Shown here in pieces: positions 27,588 through 37,628 of a stretch of DNA of 64,000 nucleotides. How positions within the stretch are numbered: position 1 is the stretch's first letter; every line of letters begins with the position of its first letter. Source of the DNA: Kastovskya adunca ATA6-11-RM4 (GTDB lineage: Bacteria > Cyanobacteriota > Cyanobacteriia > Cyanobacteriales > Coleofasciculaceae); the NCBI GenBank assembly GCA_019359445.1, contig JAHHHJ010000005.1, positions 1 to 64,000 on the forward strand, given 5' to 3'. The notes beneath the pieces are model-generated. The model did not search any database and was not told where the DNA came from. It worked only from the letters and a program-made list of their open reading frames with translations. A program made the position numbers and the translations under genes.

Positions 27588-28709
27588 CTACACCAAAGGT
27601 AGATAAAACTTGAATGTACTACCTTTACCAACTACACTTTCTACTTGAATCCTGCCCCCTTGTAGTTCAATCAATCGCTGCGAAATCGCTAGTCCAATAC
27701 CTGTTCCCCTAGTATTACGGGCACTGGCTTGACCAGCACGCCAAAAACGCTCAAATATGTGAGGTATATCTTCTGGTGCAATTCCTGAACCTGTATCGAT
27801 AACTGCAATCCACAATCGACGGGCTTCTAACCAAGCCCGAACAGTAATTGAACCTTCCTCTGTATAGGAAATTGCATTTCCTAATAAATTCATCAACACC
27901 TGTTCTAAGCGGTCAGCATCAGCCATTACTAAAGGAAGTTTGGATGGACACTCCAACTGTAAAGCTGGACCATCATCAAGTAATTGATCAGAGAATTTTT
28001 CTACCAGAGACTTCAAAAAAGGACACACGTTAATCGCTTGAAGATGAATTGGCAGATACCCTGCCTCCGCTTTTGATAATTCTTGCGTATCGTTGACCAG
28101 TCGTTGGAGCCTAGTAGTTTCTCTAATAAGTCGCTGATAAACTTCGCTGCTAGGTTCAATTTGACTGTCCGCCAACTCTTCTAAGTATCCGCGAATTACC
28201 GTTAATGGTGTCCGCAACTCATGAGTTAAATCTCCAATTAATTCTCGACGACGGCGTTCTACTCCCTCTAGGCTGACAGCCATGCGATTAAAGCTAGCAC
28301 TGAGTTGGTTAAGTTCAGGAATTTCACTGGGCGGTAAGCGTTCATCAAGCTGTCCAGCGGCAAACTTCTGAGTAATTTGTTCGATTTGAGTTAGAGGTTG
28401 GGTAATCCGTTTAGATACCCAGTAGCTGAGTCCACCTGCAGCAGTAGTACCTACAATCACAGCCCAGAAAGTGCTGCGGTTCCAGGCAGTTTCAAATCCT
28501 TTCACAAGATAAGTACGGGCATAGCGTAAACTAAATCCCCTTCCCTCTAATTGCTGTAGGTGTAGGACAAACAAGCGGGGCGAAGAAAGCTTACCGACAA
28601 TCACCATAGTACCAACTGCCACCATCATTACCAGAAGGTGAGAAAGCAGTAAACGCGAGGTTAAGGGTAAGGCTTTTCTCTTACGTGAGCCAACTCTTCT
28701 GAATGACAT
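27588..28709 (-). CDS. sensor histidine kinase
   Basis: A 373-residue membrane histidine kinase. It has two membrane segments (about 19-40 and 80-100) around a short extracytoplasmic loop, a HAMP domain (KRITQPLTQIEQITQKFAAG), HisKA with phosphorylated His163 (GDLTHELRTPL), and HATPase with N box NLLGNAISYTEEG, DTGSGIAPEDIPHIFERFWR and GTGIGLAIS. The ATG overlaps the stop of the upstream response regulator by one base (TAATG), so the two are translationally coupled. The small sensing loop gives no clue to the signal. Confidence 0.93.
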   Translation of the reverse strand: MSFRRVGSRKRKALPLTSRLLLSHLLVMMVAVGTMVIVGKLSSPRLFVLHLQQLEGRGFSLRYARTYLVKGFETAWNRSTFWAVIVGTTAAGGLSYWVSKRITQPLTQIEQITQKFAAGQLDERLPPSEIPELNQLSASFNRMAVSLEGVERRRRELIGDLTHELRTPLTVIRGYLEELADSQIEPSSEVYQRLIRETTRLQRLVNDTQELSKAEAGYLPIHLQAINVCPFLKSLVEKFSDQLLDDGPALQLECPSKLPLVMADADRLEQVLMNLLGNAISYTEEGSITVRAWLEARRLWIAVIDTGSGIAPEDIPHIFERFWRAGQASARNTRGTGIGLAISQRLIELQGGRIQVESVVGKGSTFKFYLPLV

Positions 28710-29419
28710 TATTGAGTTACTAAATCTTCAAATTTATAGCCCACACCAATTACTGTTTTAACAAAATTAGGATTGGCTGGGTCAGGTTCAATCTTTTTTC
28801 GCAACCGTGCTACATGAGTATCAACGACTCGCTCATCTCCAAAAAAGTTATCTCCCCAAAGCTTATCTATCAACTGAGTACGATTCCAAACCCGATTAGG
28901 TTGACTAACAAATGTGCTTAATAAATTAAATTCTAAGGTAGTTAAATCTAGAGCTTCTGACTCTTCAGAATCTAAGTTACGGTAAGCCTGCCGCTGGTCT
29001 ACATCAACAGTAAAATGGGGAGTACGATAAACCAATGTTTCTCCCCCATGGCGGAGACTACGCCGTAACAATGCTCGAACTCTTGCTACTAACTCTCTAG
29101 GGCTAAATGGTTTAACTAAATAATCATCAGCACCAGTTGATAAGCCAATTACTCGATCAATTTCTTCTCCCTTAGCTGTCAACATTAGGATGTAAGGGTC
29201 TTTTGCGCCGGGTTTCTGCCGCATACGGGCGCAAACTTCCAGCCCATCCAAACCAGGGAGCATTAAGTCAAGGAGGACAACATCAGGTTGCTGCTCTTGG
29301 AATACCTGTAATGCAGATAATCCATCCCGGCAGTGATAGCAGGAAAATCCTTCTCTTTCCAAGGTTGAGGAAATGAGTTGAGCAATTTCTTGTTCATCTT
29401 CAACAATTAAAATCTTCAT
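28709..29419 (-). CDS. OmpR-family response regulator
   Basis: A 236-residue regulator partnered with the adjacent kinase. The receiver has acidic residues ED near the N-terminus, the phospho-acceptor Asp51 (VVLLDLMLPGLDG), the KPF lysine (DDYLVKPFSPRELVARVRAL), and a winged-helix DNA-binding domain ending VVDTHVARLRKKIEPDP and VIGVGYKFED. First gene of a two-gene operon. A PepSY-like membrane gene is divergent from it and is a plausible target. Confidence 0.94.
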   Translation of the reverse strand: MKILIVEDEQEIAQLISSTLEREGFSCYHCRDGLSALQVFQEQQPDVVLLDLMLPGLDGLEVCARMRQKPGAKDPYILMLTAKGEEIDRVIGLSTGADDYLVKPFSPRELVARVRALLRRSLRHGGETLVYRTPHFTVDVDQRQAYRNLDSEESEALDLTTLEFNLLSTFVSQPNRVWNRTQLIDKLWGDNFFGDERVVDTHVARLRKKIEPDPANPNFVKTVIGVGYKFEDLVTQ

Positions 29420-29836
29420 AACTCATTCCGGTTAAATCGTGTCTTTTTATAAAGGTTGTATTTGAGTTTATTCTAAAAGTCTAATTATTAAGATTAATGC
29501 GCAAACTATTCCAATTCTTTTGGCAACAAAATATTTTTAAAACTAGATTTGGTAAAATTTAATGTTTATAATTTTAATCAAATTTATGAGTATATTAAAA
29601 GACGAATGTGAAGTTTGTACACATTGTTTACCTATTGATGTTTCCGGCGCTTCTATAGTTTCTCCTAGTTGACTAACATTTTTTTGGGTAAATGAGATTG
29701 ACGGCATAGAACCCAACCCAGACAACACTTTTACTAATCTATTGGTGTCTTGTTGCCACCGACAAATCAGTAAATTAGGGGCTGAGAACTTTTGTTAGCC
29801 GATTCAGATCGTTTTTCTGATCTTAAAGGAATTGTC
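29420..29836. promoter_or_regulatory. divergent AT-rich spacer
   Basis: A 417-base spacer between the response regulator and the small membrane protein, which diverge. It is strongly AT-rich with no convincing ORF; a minus-strand 61-codon frame at 29543-29728 lacks features. It must carry both promoters. Confidence 0.4.
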
Positions 29837-30133
29837 ATGAACATTAATTCTAGTCTTCTTCGTCGGCTGCACCGTTCTTTGGCACCGATTATGCTTTTAC
29901 CCATTCTCCTGACTCTAATTACAGGCTCTCTTTATCAAATCATGCAGCTTACAGACCATAACAGAGGCTTTGGGTGGCTTTTAAGTTGGCATAAAGGAAA
30001 CTTCGGCATTCTCAACCTGGAAGCAATTTATCCGTTTTTGAACGCGGCTGGTTTACTTACTTTGGCAATTACAGGAATTTCAATGTGGTTTCGGCAGCGT
30101 CGTAGGTCGAAGCCGCGTCCTGAAGATGCCTGA
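29837..30133 (+). CDS. small PepSY-TM-like membrane protein
   Basis: A 98-residue protein with two membrane segments: RSLAPIMLLPILLTLITGSL (about 14-33) and FLNAAGLLTLAITGISMWF (about 67-85). Between them is a His-containing loop (HNRGFGWLLSWHKGNFG). The LHRSLAP and ITGISMWFRQRR motifs recall PepSY-associated TM proteins. The ATG at 29837 has AAAGGA six bases upstream, so I reject the longer frame from 29792. The divergent two-component system may control it. The function is unknown. Confidence 0.7.
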   Translation: MNINSSLLRRLHRSLAPIMLLPILLTLITGSLYQIMQLTDHNRGFGWLLSWHKGNFGILNLEAIYPFLNAAGLLTLAITGISMWFRQRRRSKPRPEDA

Positions 30134-30181
30134 GGTTACTGTCTGTTACTAAGTCGCCGTAGCGAAAATAACTGTAACTTC

Positions 30182-31087
30182 CTACAACCCCAACTTTTCT
30201 AGTACAGGTCGCGTTGAGACAATGTGCTTGTCTAATCCCAACTGCTGAGGGCTAATCCCCAACGCTAGAGCAATAAGCTGTGGCAGGTGCAACACGGGTA
30301 ATCCTAACTGATGCCCAATCACTTTCTCAACTTCTGGTTGCCGAGAATCAAGATTGAGGTGACACAAAGGACAGGGAGTCACTAGGCAATCTGCCCCTGC
30401 CTCTATGGCTTCCTGAATGTGCGCGCCTGCCATCTTGAAGGATTGCTGCGGTGCATAGCTAGAAATCGGCCAACCACAACATTGAGTACGTCCCCGATAA
30501 TATACTGGTGTTGCCCCCACTGCCCGAAAGACATCCTCCATCGACTCAGGATGGAAGGGGTCGTCATAGGGGATAGACTTTTGCGCTCTCAGTAAATAGC
30601 AGCCATAGAAGGCAGCACAGTTCAAGTTTGCCAACTTGTGGGTGACTCGTTCTTGTATAGCGTCCAAACCGTAGTCTGTTACCAACGCCCACAACAAATG
30701 CTTAACGTCTGTGCTGCCTTGATAGGGTGAACAGCTTTCTTTTTTTAATAGACCATTAATTTGCTCAATGTAAGCCGGGTCTGTGTGTTGAAATTCCTTC
30801 AGGCGCTCATCAACATGACCGATTACTCCTTGGCAGGTACTGCAATGGGTCAGTAGGGGCAAATTCAAAGACTCTGCTAAAGCAATGTTACGGGCATTAA
30901 CTGTATCTTCGAGGAGTTGAGAGTCTTCTTTAAATGTGCCAGAACCACAACAAGATGCTTTTTTGAGTTCCACCAGCTCAATTCCTAGCGCCTGTGTAAG
31001 GGCGGCTGTCGATTGATAGAGTTCCCGGCAGGCTCCTTGAGCGACGCAACCAGGAAAATAAGCGTACTTCAGTATTTTGGATGCCAT
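30182..31087 (-). CDS. HdrB-like CCG-domain protein
   Basis: A 301-residue protein related to subunit B of heterodisulfide reductase. It has two cysteine-rich CCG domains: one with PGC near residue 13, CCGSGTF and THCSTCQG, and a second with YGCYLL, CCGWPIS and TPCPLCHLNL. These cysteines bind an unusual cubane-type cluster in HdrB. Methanogen coenzymes are absent from cyanobacteria, so the physiological substrate must differ. No HdrC partner lies next to it. The gene is monocistronic and divergent from acpP. Confidence 0.85.
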   Translation of the reverse strand: MASKILKYAYFPGCVAQGACRELYQSTAALTQALGIELVELKKASCCGSGTFKEDSQLLEDTVNARNIALAESLNLPLLTHCSTCQGVIGHVDERLKEFQHTDPAYIEQINGLLKKESCSPYQGSTDVKHLLWALVTDYGLDAIQERVTHKLANLNCAAFYGCYLLRAQKSIPYDDPFHPESMEDVFRAVGATPVYYRGRTQCCGWPISSYAPQQSFKMAGAHIQEAIEAGADCLVTPCPLCHLNLDSRQPEVEKVIGHQLGLPVLHLPQLIALALGISPQQLGLDKHIVSTRPVLEKLGL

Positions 31088-31357
31088 GATTCTTTATTTT
31101 GGCTTGCGTAAATCTTGACCTCTTCTTCTATCATCGTTTGCCAATGAGCTTTTAGTGAAATTTCTGGAATCCCTTTGACCTTCAAAATGTGAGCATTTCA
31201 ACGTTTTTGGTCGTTTATCGGCAACTAAGGCGGGAGTGCCAATTGAAGAAGCGACCATGGCAGCGATGGATGGTTCCTCTTTCCGATAAGATTAAAAAAT
31301 GCTTAGAACTAGGCAACACTGCTTATAAGGTTCGAGTAATTGGGTTAAGGAAGGCTT

Positions 31358-31606
31358 ATGAACCAAGAAATTTTTGAGAAAGTAAAGAAGATCGTTTGTG
31401 AACAACTAGAAGTTGAGTCGGCTGATGTAACACCCGAAGCAAACTTTGCCAACGACTTGAACGCCGATTCTCTAGATGTAGTTGAACTGGTGATGGCGTT
31501 GGAAGAAGAGTTCGATATTGAAATTCCTGATGAGGCAGCCGAGCAAATTGCTACAGTACAAGCTGCTGTAGACTACATCAGTGGGAAGGTTACTGCCTCT
31601 GCGTAG
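31358..31606 (+). CDS. acpP: acyl carrier protein
   Basis: An 82-residue acidic protein that carries growing acyl chains on 4'-phosphopantetheine attached to Ser38 in the motif [10 protein letters not shown]. Length and sequence are typical of cyanobacterial and plastid ACP. It lies 140 bases upstream of fabF on the same strand, the common acpP-fabF arrangement, so the two likely form an operon for fatty-acid elongation. Confidence 0.97.
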   Translation: MNQEIFEKVKKIVCEQLEVESADVTPEANFANDLNADSLDVVELVMALEEEFDIEIPDEAAEQIATVQAAVDYISGKVTASA

Positions 31607-31745
31607 AGGTAGGGATTGAGTGTAAAAATAAGGGCATTAGCGAGCGGTATTAGTCTAGCTCTGAGGATCTAAACTCAAGGCTCTTAAGCCTAATGCCTTC
31701 TTTAGTTTTATGTTATGGGCGATCGCGCCCTATCTTACTGCCATC

Positions 31746-33005
31746 ATGACGAATTCTGAACTGAAGCGTGTTGTGGTTACTGGCCTCGGTGCGATTACAC
31801 CGATAGGCAACACCTTAGAAGAGTACTGGGAAGGGTTGCTCAGTGGGCGTAATGGCATTGGCCCAGTTACTTTGTTTGATGCGTCCCGGCATAATTGTCG
31901 GATTGCTGGTGAGGTAAAGGGTTTTGACCCTCATCTCTATTTGGAGCGCAAGGAAGCCAAACGCATGGATCGATTTGCCCAATTTGGAGTGTCGGCAAGT
32001 AAACAGGCGCTTGCAGATGCCAACTTTGTGATCAATGACTTGAATGCAGAGCAGGTGGGGGCAATCATCGGTACGGGAATCGGTGGTTTAAAGGTTTTAG
32101 AAGACCAGCAAGAAATCTATCTGACGCGAGGGCCAGACCGCTGTAGCCCATTCATGATTCCCATGATGATTGCGAATATGGCAGCGGGTTTGACGGCAAT
32201 TCATACAGGTGCTAAAGGGCCAAATAACTGCACGGTTACGGCTTGTGCGGCTGGTTCTAATGCGATTGGCGACGCTTTTCGCTTAGTGCAGCGTGGCTAT
32301 GCTCAGGCAATGATTTGTGGTGGGACAGAAGCAGCGGTAACTCCCTTGTCGTTTGCAGGCTTTGCCTCTGCCCGGACGCTTTCAACGCGTAATGACGACC
32401 CGGCTCATGCTAGTCGCCCCTTCGACCGCGATCGCGACGGGTTTGTGATGGGAGAAGGAGCTGGAATTTTGCTCTTAGAAGAGCTAGAACATGCTCTAAG
32501 CCGAGGGGCAAAAATTTATGCAGAAATTATCGGCTATGCCATGACCTGCGATGCCTACCATATGACCTCTCCCGTTCCGGGTGGGGAAGGTGCAGCCAGG
32601 GCAATTCAACTAGCGATGAAGGATGCTGGAATTGCACCCGATCAGGTGGATTACATCAACGCTCACGGCACTAGTACTGCTATGAATGATGTCACCGAGA
32701 CCGCAGCTATTAAAACGGCCCTAGGTGAGAGCGCTTATCAAGTTGCCATCAGTTCTACCAAGTCCATGACTGGGCATTTATTGGGAGGTTCTGGTGGTAT
32801 TGAAGCTGTAGCGACAGCTATGGCGATCGCCAACGACAAAGTCCTGCCGACGATCAACTTAGAGAATCCTGATCCGGGGTGCGATCTGGACTATGTGCCT
32901 CATCAAAGCCGTTCTCAAACTGTCAATGTTGCCCTTTCTAACTCGTTTGGATTCGGTGGTCATAACGTTACGTTAGTGTTTAAAAAGTACAACCCAGCTA
33001 ACTGA
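31746..33005 (+). CDS. fabF: beta-ketoacyl-ACP synthase II
   Basis: Condenses malonyl-ACP with acyl-ACP in chain elongation. The 419-residue protein has the Cys-His-His triad: Cys167 ([10 protein letters not shown]), His307 ([11 protein letters not shown]) and His344 ([12 protein letters not shown]). It ends in [18 protein letters not shown]. The frame opens at 31710, but the ATG at 31746 gives the standard [15 protein letters not shown] start. A stem-loop (33039-33058) follows. Confidence 0.97.
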   Translation: MTNSELKRVVVTGLGAITPIGNTLEEYWEGLLSGRNGIGPVTLFDASRHNCRIAGEVKGFDPHLYLERKEAKRMDRFAQFGVSASKQALADANFVINDLNAEQVGAIIGTGIGGLKVLEDQQEIYLTRGPDRCSPFMIPMMIANMAAGLTAIHTGAKGPNNCTVTACAAGSNAIGDAFRLVQRGYAQAMICGGTEAAVTPLSFAGFASARTLSTRNDDPAHASRPFDRDRDGFVMGEGAGILLLEELEHALSRGAKIYAEIIGYAMTCDAYHMTSPVPGGEGAARAIQLAMKDAGIAPDQVDYINAHGTSTAMNDVTETAAIKTALGESAYQVAISSTKSMTGHLLGGSGGIEAVATAMAIANDKVLPTINLENPDPGCDLDYVPHQSRSQTVNVALSNSFGFGGHNVTLVFKKYNPAN

Positions 33006-33038
33006 CTTTCTACACCGAGAGCAGCAGACTAGTGACCT

Positions 33039-33058
33039 AACCCCTAATTTTAGGGGTT
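33039..33058 (+). terminator. stem-loop after fabF
   Basis: AACCCCTA and TAGGGGTT around a short loop, without a strong T-run. Possible terminator or 3'-end stabiliser of acpP-fabF. The rest of the 33006-33343 spacer shows no gene. Confidence 0.5.
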
Positions 33059-33343
33059 CAGAACCTGTGAAATACTGTAGATAACATCTCTACAACCCGT
33101 TAATACTATTAAAATAGACTGCTAGAGAGTGATGGCGTGATGAGTGATGAGTTATCGGGTGAAGATGCTCTGATTCAACGCTCAAAATATGACTAATGCT
33201 TATTCTCTAGCCTTGCTCATCGATTCCGCTAATGGGATGATGGGTGATAGTCTTTGGGCAACCGAGAGCCATTGAGTATTAACTCACAAAAGATCTTGCG
33301 TTAAACCTGAGTTCACACTGTAGTCATTAAATAAATAGAAGTT

Positions 33344-35347
33344 ATGGCCGTTGCAACCCAATCTCTCGAAGAACTTTGTATTAATTCCATTCGTTTTCTG
33401 GCAATTGATGCCGTAGAAAAAGCAAATTCCGGTCATCCAGGGCTGCCAATGGGAGCGGCTCCGATGTCTTTTGTGCTCTGGAACCGCTTTATGCGGATAA
33501 ACCCCAAAAATCCTGGCTGGCACAATCGCGATCGCTTCATTCTCTCGGCGGGTCACGGCAGTATGTTGCAGTATGCCCTGCTCTACCTGAGTGGATATGA
33601 GGGCATGACAATTGAAGACCTCAAGCAGTTCCGGCAGTGGGAGTCAAAAACTCCAGGACACCCGGAAGATTTTATGACCGAAGGCGTCGAAGTGACAACA
33701 GGTCCCTTGGGGCAAGGCATTTCTAACGCTGTCGGTATTGCTGCTGCTGAAGCACACTTTGCGGCTCGATTCAATAAGCCAGATTTATCGATCTTTAACC
33801 ATTACACCTATGTGATTGCCAGTGACGGCGACATGATGGAAGGTGTGGCTTCAGAAGCTTGCTCTTTAGCAGGACACTGGGGCTTGGGCAAGCTGATCGT
33901 TCTCTATGACGACAACAAGATCTCCCTTGATGGCGACACCGATATGTCCTTCACCGAAGATGTCGGCAAGCGCTTTGAAGCATATGGCTGGCATGTAACA
34001 GCTGTTGAGGATGGCAACACTGATCTTGAGGCAATTGCTCAAGCGATTGAAGAGTCCAAGGGAGTCACGGATAAACCCTCACTAATCAAAGTCCGGACAA
34101 CTATTGGCTACGGCTCTCCTAATAAAGCCAATTCCCACGACTCCCACGGTGCAGCTCTTGGTGCTGACGAAGTGAAAGCTACCCGCGATCAGCTAGGTTG
34201 GCAATACGAGCCGTTTGAGGTTCCCGAAGATGCCCTCAACCATTGGCGCAAGGCAGTCGAACGCGGCGCTAAGTTGGAAGACGAGTGGAATCAGCTTTAT
34301 GGTAAGTACAAAGAACAGTACCCCGAAGAAGCGGCAACCCTAGAGCAAATGTGGAGCAAAAAGCTCCCTGAAGGTTGGGACAAGTGCCTTCCCACCTACA
34401 CTCCAGATGATAAAGGAGATGCAACGCGGAACCATTCTGGTAAATGCTTGAATGCGATCGCCGAAGTTGTTCCTCAACTGATTGGCGGTTCTGCTGACCT
34501 TTCCACCTCCAACAAAACTCTATTGAAGTCTTCTGGTAACTTCCAGAAAGGTTCTTACGAGCACCGCAACCTCTGGTTTGGGGTACGAGAGCACGGAATG
34601 GCCGCAATTTGCAATGGTCTGGCGACTCATGGTGGCTTAATTCCCTACTGCGCCACCTTCTTGACCTTCACCGACTACATGCGTGGATCGATGCGCCTCT
34701 CAAACTTGGCGCGTGCGGGTGTCATTTATGTCATGACCCACGATTCTATCGCTCTGGGTGAAGATGGTCCTACCCACCAGTCGGTTGAACATTTTGCCTC
34801 CCTGCGTGCCATTCCTGAAATAGTGGTAATGCGTCCCGCTGACGGTAACGAAACCTCTGGAGCTTATAAAGCTGCTGTTGAAAACCGTCGTGGACCCACA
34901 GTAATCGGACTTTCACGGCAAAATTTGCCGAACCTCGCGGGTAGTTCAATTGAAGGAACACAGAAAGGTGCTTACATCCTCTCAGACAGTGAGGGTACTC
35001 CTGATATCATTTTGATGGGTACAGGAAGCGAAACCCAACTCTGTGTGAAAGCTGCCGAAGAGCTACGCAATCAAGGTAAGAAAGTCCGCGTTGTTTCTAT
35101 GCCTTCATGGGAACTATTCAATCGGCAAGATGAGCAGTATCGCGAATCAGTCTTGCCAAAAGCGGTTAAGAAGCGCATCTCTGTGGAAGCAGGTATTACC
35201 TTTGGTTGGCATCGTTACGTTGGCGATGAAGGAATCGCTATTGGTATCGATCGCTTTGGTGCTTCCGCTCCCGGAAATGTCTGCTTAGAGAAGTTTGGCT
35301 TCACGGTAGATAACGTACTTGCTAAGGCAAAGCAATTGCTAGGCTAA
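33344..35347 (+). CDS. tkt: transketolase
   Basis: A thiamine-diphosphate enzyme of the Calvin cycle and pentose-phosphate pathway that transfers two-carbon units between sugar phosphates. The 667-residue protein has the usual length and all landmarks: [14 protein letters not shown], ThDP/Mg motif [30 protein letters not shown], the [19 protein letters not shown] region, and RFGASAPG near the end. It stands alone between a 338-base leader and its own terminator. Confidence 0.97.
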   Translation: MAVATQSLEELCINSIRFLAIDAVEKANSGHPGLPMGAAPMSFVLWNRFMRINPKNPGWHNRDRFILSAGHGSMLQYALLYLSGYEGMTIEDLKQFRQWESKTPGHPEDFMTEGVEVTTGPLGQGISNAVGIAAAEAHFAARFNKPDLSIFNHYTYVIASDGDMMEGVASEACSLAGHWGLGKLIVLYDDNKISLDGDTDMSFTEDVGKRFEAYGWHVTAVEDGNTDLEAIAQAIEESKGVTDKPSLIKVRTTIGYGSPNKANSHDSHGAALGADEVKATRDQLGWQYEPFEVPEDALNHWRKAVERGAKLEDEWNQLYGKYKEQYPEEAATLEQMWSKKLPEGWDKCLPTYTPDDKGDATRNHSGKCLNAIAEVVPQLIGGSADLSTSNKTLLKSSGNFQKGSYEHRNLWFGVREHGMAAICNGLATHGGLIPYCATFLTFTDYMRGSMRLSNLARAGVIYVMTHDSIALGEDGPTHQSVEHFASLRAIPEIVVMRPADGNETSGAYKAAVENRRGPTVIGLSRQNLPNLAGSSIEGTQKGAYILSDSEGTPDIILMGTGSETQLCVKAAEELRNQGKKVRVVSMPSWELFNRQDEQYRESVLPKAVKKRISVEAGITFGWHRYVGDEGIAIGIDRFGASAPGNVCLEKFGFTVDNVLAKAKQLLG

Positions 35348-35370
35348 TATCGAATCATTGATGACTTGCA

Positions 35371-35398
35371 AGGTGGGCCCAAAAGCTCACCTTTTTTT
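35371..35398 (+). terminator. rho-independent terminator of tkt
   Basis: AGGTGGGC and GCTCACCT pair (one G-T) around a 6-base loop and are followed by a T-run. Confidence 0.88.
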
Positions 35399-35686
35399 AT
35401 TAGCAATTGATCGAACGCGATCGCCCGAAGCTGATGAATCTACTTGATAAGAACAGCCCTAATTAGCGGCTAGTAAAGCTTTCTTTTTTCAGAGATTCCC
35501 GAAGGAATCGCGTTGCGAATCGCGGGTAATACAGCTCCAACAGCGAATCACCCAAAAGCATTTAAAGGCAAGTGACACTCTACAAGAAGACACAGCCTAC
35601 CTGCCTCAATTATTTTGCAAACAGATGGCTCAGAAAATCGCCCGACAACTTAGAATAGTGGCTACGAGGGTATTGAGAAGTCCCAA
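35399..35686. promoter_or_regulatory. leader region of xisH
   Basis: It contains a perfect 6-bp tetraloop hairpin GATTCC-CGAA-GGAATC (35494-35509) and nearby CGCG/GCGAATCGCG repeats. No gene seen. Confidence 0.35.
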
Positions 35687-36106
35687 ATGTCTACCAAGGA
35701 TGTCTTCCACAATGTAGTTCGGTTAGCCCTAGAAAAAGATGGATGGGTGATAACAGACGATCCACTTTATCTCAAAGCTTCTCCCAAAATTGGGATGTAC
35801 ATTGATTTGGGGGCACAAAAGCTGTTAGCGGCTGAACGGAATGACCAGAAAATAGCCATTGAGATCAAGAGTTTTCTGGGACTTTCAGCAATTAATGAGT
35901 TTCACTTGGCTTTGGGTCAATTCTTAAATTATCGATTGGCATTGGAAAAACTAGAGCCAGAGCGAATGTTATATTTAGCGGTTCCAGAAGATGCCTACAG
36001 TGAATTTTTTACAGATGAGTTTATCCAGCAAGCAGCCGAAGCGTATCACCTAAATCTAATTGTCTTTAATCCTGTACAGGAGACGATCGTACTATGGAAA
36101 AATTAG
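35687..36106 (+). CDS. xisH: XisH-family protein
   Basis: A 139-residue homologue of XisH, first described as needed for excision of the fdxN element in Anabaena. It has the layout of a PD-(D/E)xK nuclease core: Asp40 (GMYIDLGAQ), Glu59 and Lys61 (AIEIKSF). The last 13 bases overlap xisI, so translation is probably coupled. No fdxN, nif gene or xisF recombinase is in this window, so a role outside element excision is likely. Many cyanobacterial genomes carry such pairs in multiple copies. Confidence 0.9.
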   Translation: MSTKDVFHNVVRLALEKDGWVITDDPLYLKASPKIGMYIDLGAQKLLAAERNDQKIAIEIKSFLGLSAINEFHLALGQFLNYRLALEKLEPERMLYLAVPEDAYSEFFTDEFIQQAAEAYHLNLIVFNPVQETIVLWKN

Positions 36107-36426
36107 ACTATAGCCAATTGATCAAGAATCTATTAAAAGAACACGCAAAATACCCATTAAAAGAAGAATCTATCGAAAAACAACTCATTTTTAATACTGA
36201 AAATGACCACTATCAACTAGTGCATATTGGCTGGCAGGACGAAAAGCGAATTTATGCTTGCCTAATCCATATTGATATTAAGGATGGAAAAATTTGGATT
36301 CAACGGGACTTTACTGAAGCAGGGATTGCTCAACAATTAGTTGAACAAGGTGTGCCAAAGTCAGATATTGTCTTGAGCTTCCGATCGCCATTTGTCAGGA
36401 AATTTAGTGAGTTTGCCATTGCCTAG
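36094..36426 (+). CDS. xisI: XisI-family protein
   Basis: A 110-residue partner of XisH, with conserved NDHYQLVHIGW, YACLIHIDIKDGKIWIQRD and GIAQQLVEQGVPKSDIVLSF. It overlaps xisH by 13 bases. The pair behaves in genomes like a linked two-gene module, similar in layout to toxin-antitoxin pairs, but the activity of XisI is not established. Confidence 0.92.
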   Translation: MEKLDYSQLIKNLLKEHAKYPLKEESIEKQLIFNTENDHYQLVHIGWQDEKRIYACLIHIDIKDGKIWIQRDFTEAGIAQQLVEQGVPKSDIVLSFRSPFVRKFSEFAIA

Positions 36427-36659
36427 CTAGGAAGCACAATCGGTCATGTTAAAGTCGTTGATGACTAACTGACAGTCGTTACCAAACAGCGCTCGCCAAA
36501 TTCGATTTCGTACCGTACCACCCGCCAACCACTAGGGTGAGGAGGTTGAAAAATGCGATCGCACTCCGCCCACGGCAGTTATGCGATCGCCAATAATAAT
36601 CCTCTAGCTGTATTGCTACGGCAATACAGTACAAAATACAAAAACCTACATACTAGGCT

Positions 36660-37628
36660 TTAGCTTATCTTTGCCAAAACAGGAAGCACCTTTTCCCCAA
36701 AAGTTTCAATAAACTGTTGTTGCTCTCGATTGACATTGTGCAGGTAGAGTTCGCTGAATCCTAGGTCTATGTACTTCTGCAACCACTCAATATGTTGTTC
36801 TGGTTCGGCTGAGATCCGCACAGATTCGTGCATATCCTCCGGTTTAACAAACTTTGCTGCTGCATCAAATTGTTTGGGAAGCCGAATATCTGACAAGACA
36901 AGACTGGCAAAGATGTTTGTGCGCCACTGATCGTAGGCTCCCTGGAGTGCGGCTTCCTCAGTTTGTGCGTAGGAAAGTTGCACCTTTAGGTACATCGGCT
37001 TGCCCTCTCCCCCACCTCGACGGAAGGCTTCTACAACTTCTCGAAGTTTCTCGTAGGGGTGGGAGACAGTAATCAGCCCATCTGCCCATCCTCCCACCCA
37101 CTCTGCTGTTTGGGGAGTAATCGCGGCTCCAATAATCAGAGGGGGAACCTCAGGACGCGTGTAGAGTTTAGCTTCTTCCACTGTCACTAGACCGTAATGA
37201 GTCACCGTCTCTCCTGCCCATAAAGCGCGGATCACGTCAACGCATTCTCGTAAGCGCTGGTTTCGGTCACCTTTAGCCGGCCAACCTTCCCCGGTAATTT
37301 GCTCATTGAGTGCCTGACCACTTCCTAGAGCTATCCAGAAGCGTTGAGGAAACATTTCCGCTACAGTGGCGGCAGCTTGAGCAATAATTGCGGGGTGATA
37401 CCGTTGCCCTGGAGCATTCACGACCCCAAACGGTAAGTTAGTGACTTGCATGGCTGCGCCTAGCCAAGACCAAGTGAAACCGCTTTCTCCTTGACGCTCG
37501 CTCCAAGGATAAAAATGGTCAGAGGAGAGAACAGCGTTAAATCCAGCTTTTTCGGCAGCTTGAACGTACTCTACTAGCTTACTCGGCTTGAATTGCTCAT
37601 GAGAGGCGTGGTACCCAAACTTTGCCAT
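36660..37628 (-). CDS. LLM-class flavin-dependent oxidoreductase (TIGR03885-like)
   Basis: A 322-residue luciferase-like TIM-barrel protein. Seen: MAKFGYHASHEQFKPSKLVE, SSDHFYPWSE, ERFW-type FPQRFWIALGSGQALNE, and the C-terminal FSELYLHNVNREQQQFIETF. It resembles F420-dependent glucose-6-phosphate dehydrogenases but belongs, as I read it, to the subgroup thought to use FMN in organisms without F420. The substrate is unknown. No obvious partner genes. Confidence 0.82.
   Translation of the reverse strand: MAKFGYHASHEQFKPSKLVEYVQAAEKAGFNAVLSSDHFYPWSERQGESGFTWSWLGAAMQVTNLPFGVVNAPGQRYHPAIIAQAAATVAEMFPQRFWIALGSGQALNEQITGEGWPAKGDRNQRLRECVDVIRALWAGETVTHYGLVTVEEAKLYTRPEVPPLIIGAAITPQTAEWVGGWADGLITVSHPYEKLREVVEAFRRGGGEGKPMYLKVQLSYAQTEEAALQGAYDQWRTNIFASLVLSDIRLPKQFDAAAKFVKPEDMHESVRISAEPEQHIEWLQKYIDLGFSELYLHNVNREQQQFIETFGEKVLPVLAKIS

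Noticed and set aside
31189-31377. 62-codon plus-strand ORF overlapping the acpP start
   Set aside because: It overlaps the well-defined acpP N-terminus in another frame and has no protein-like features.
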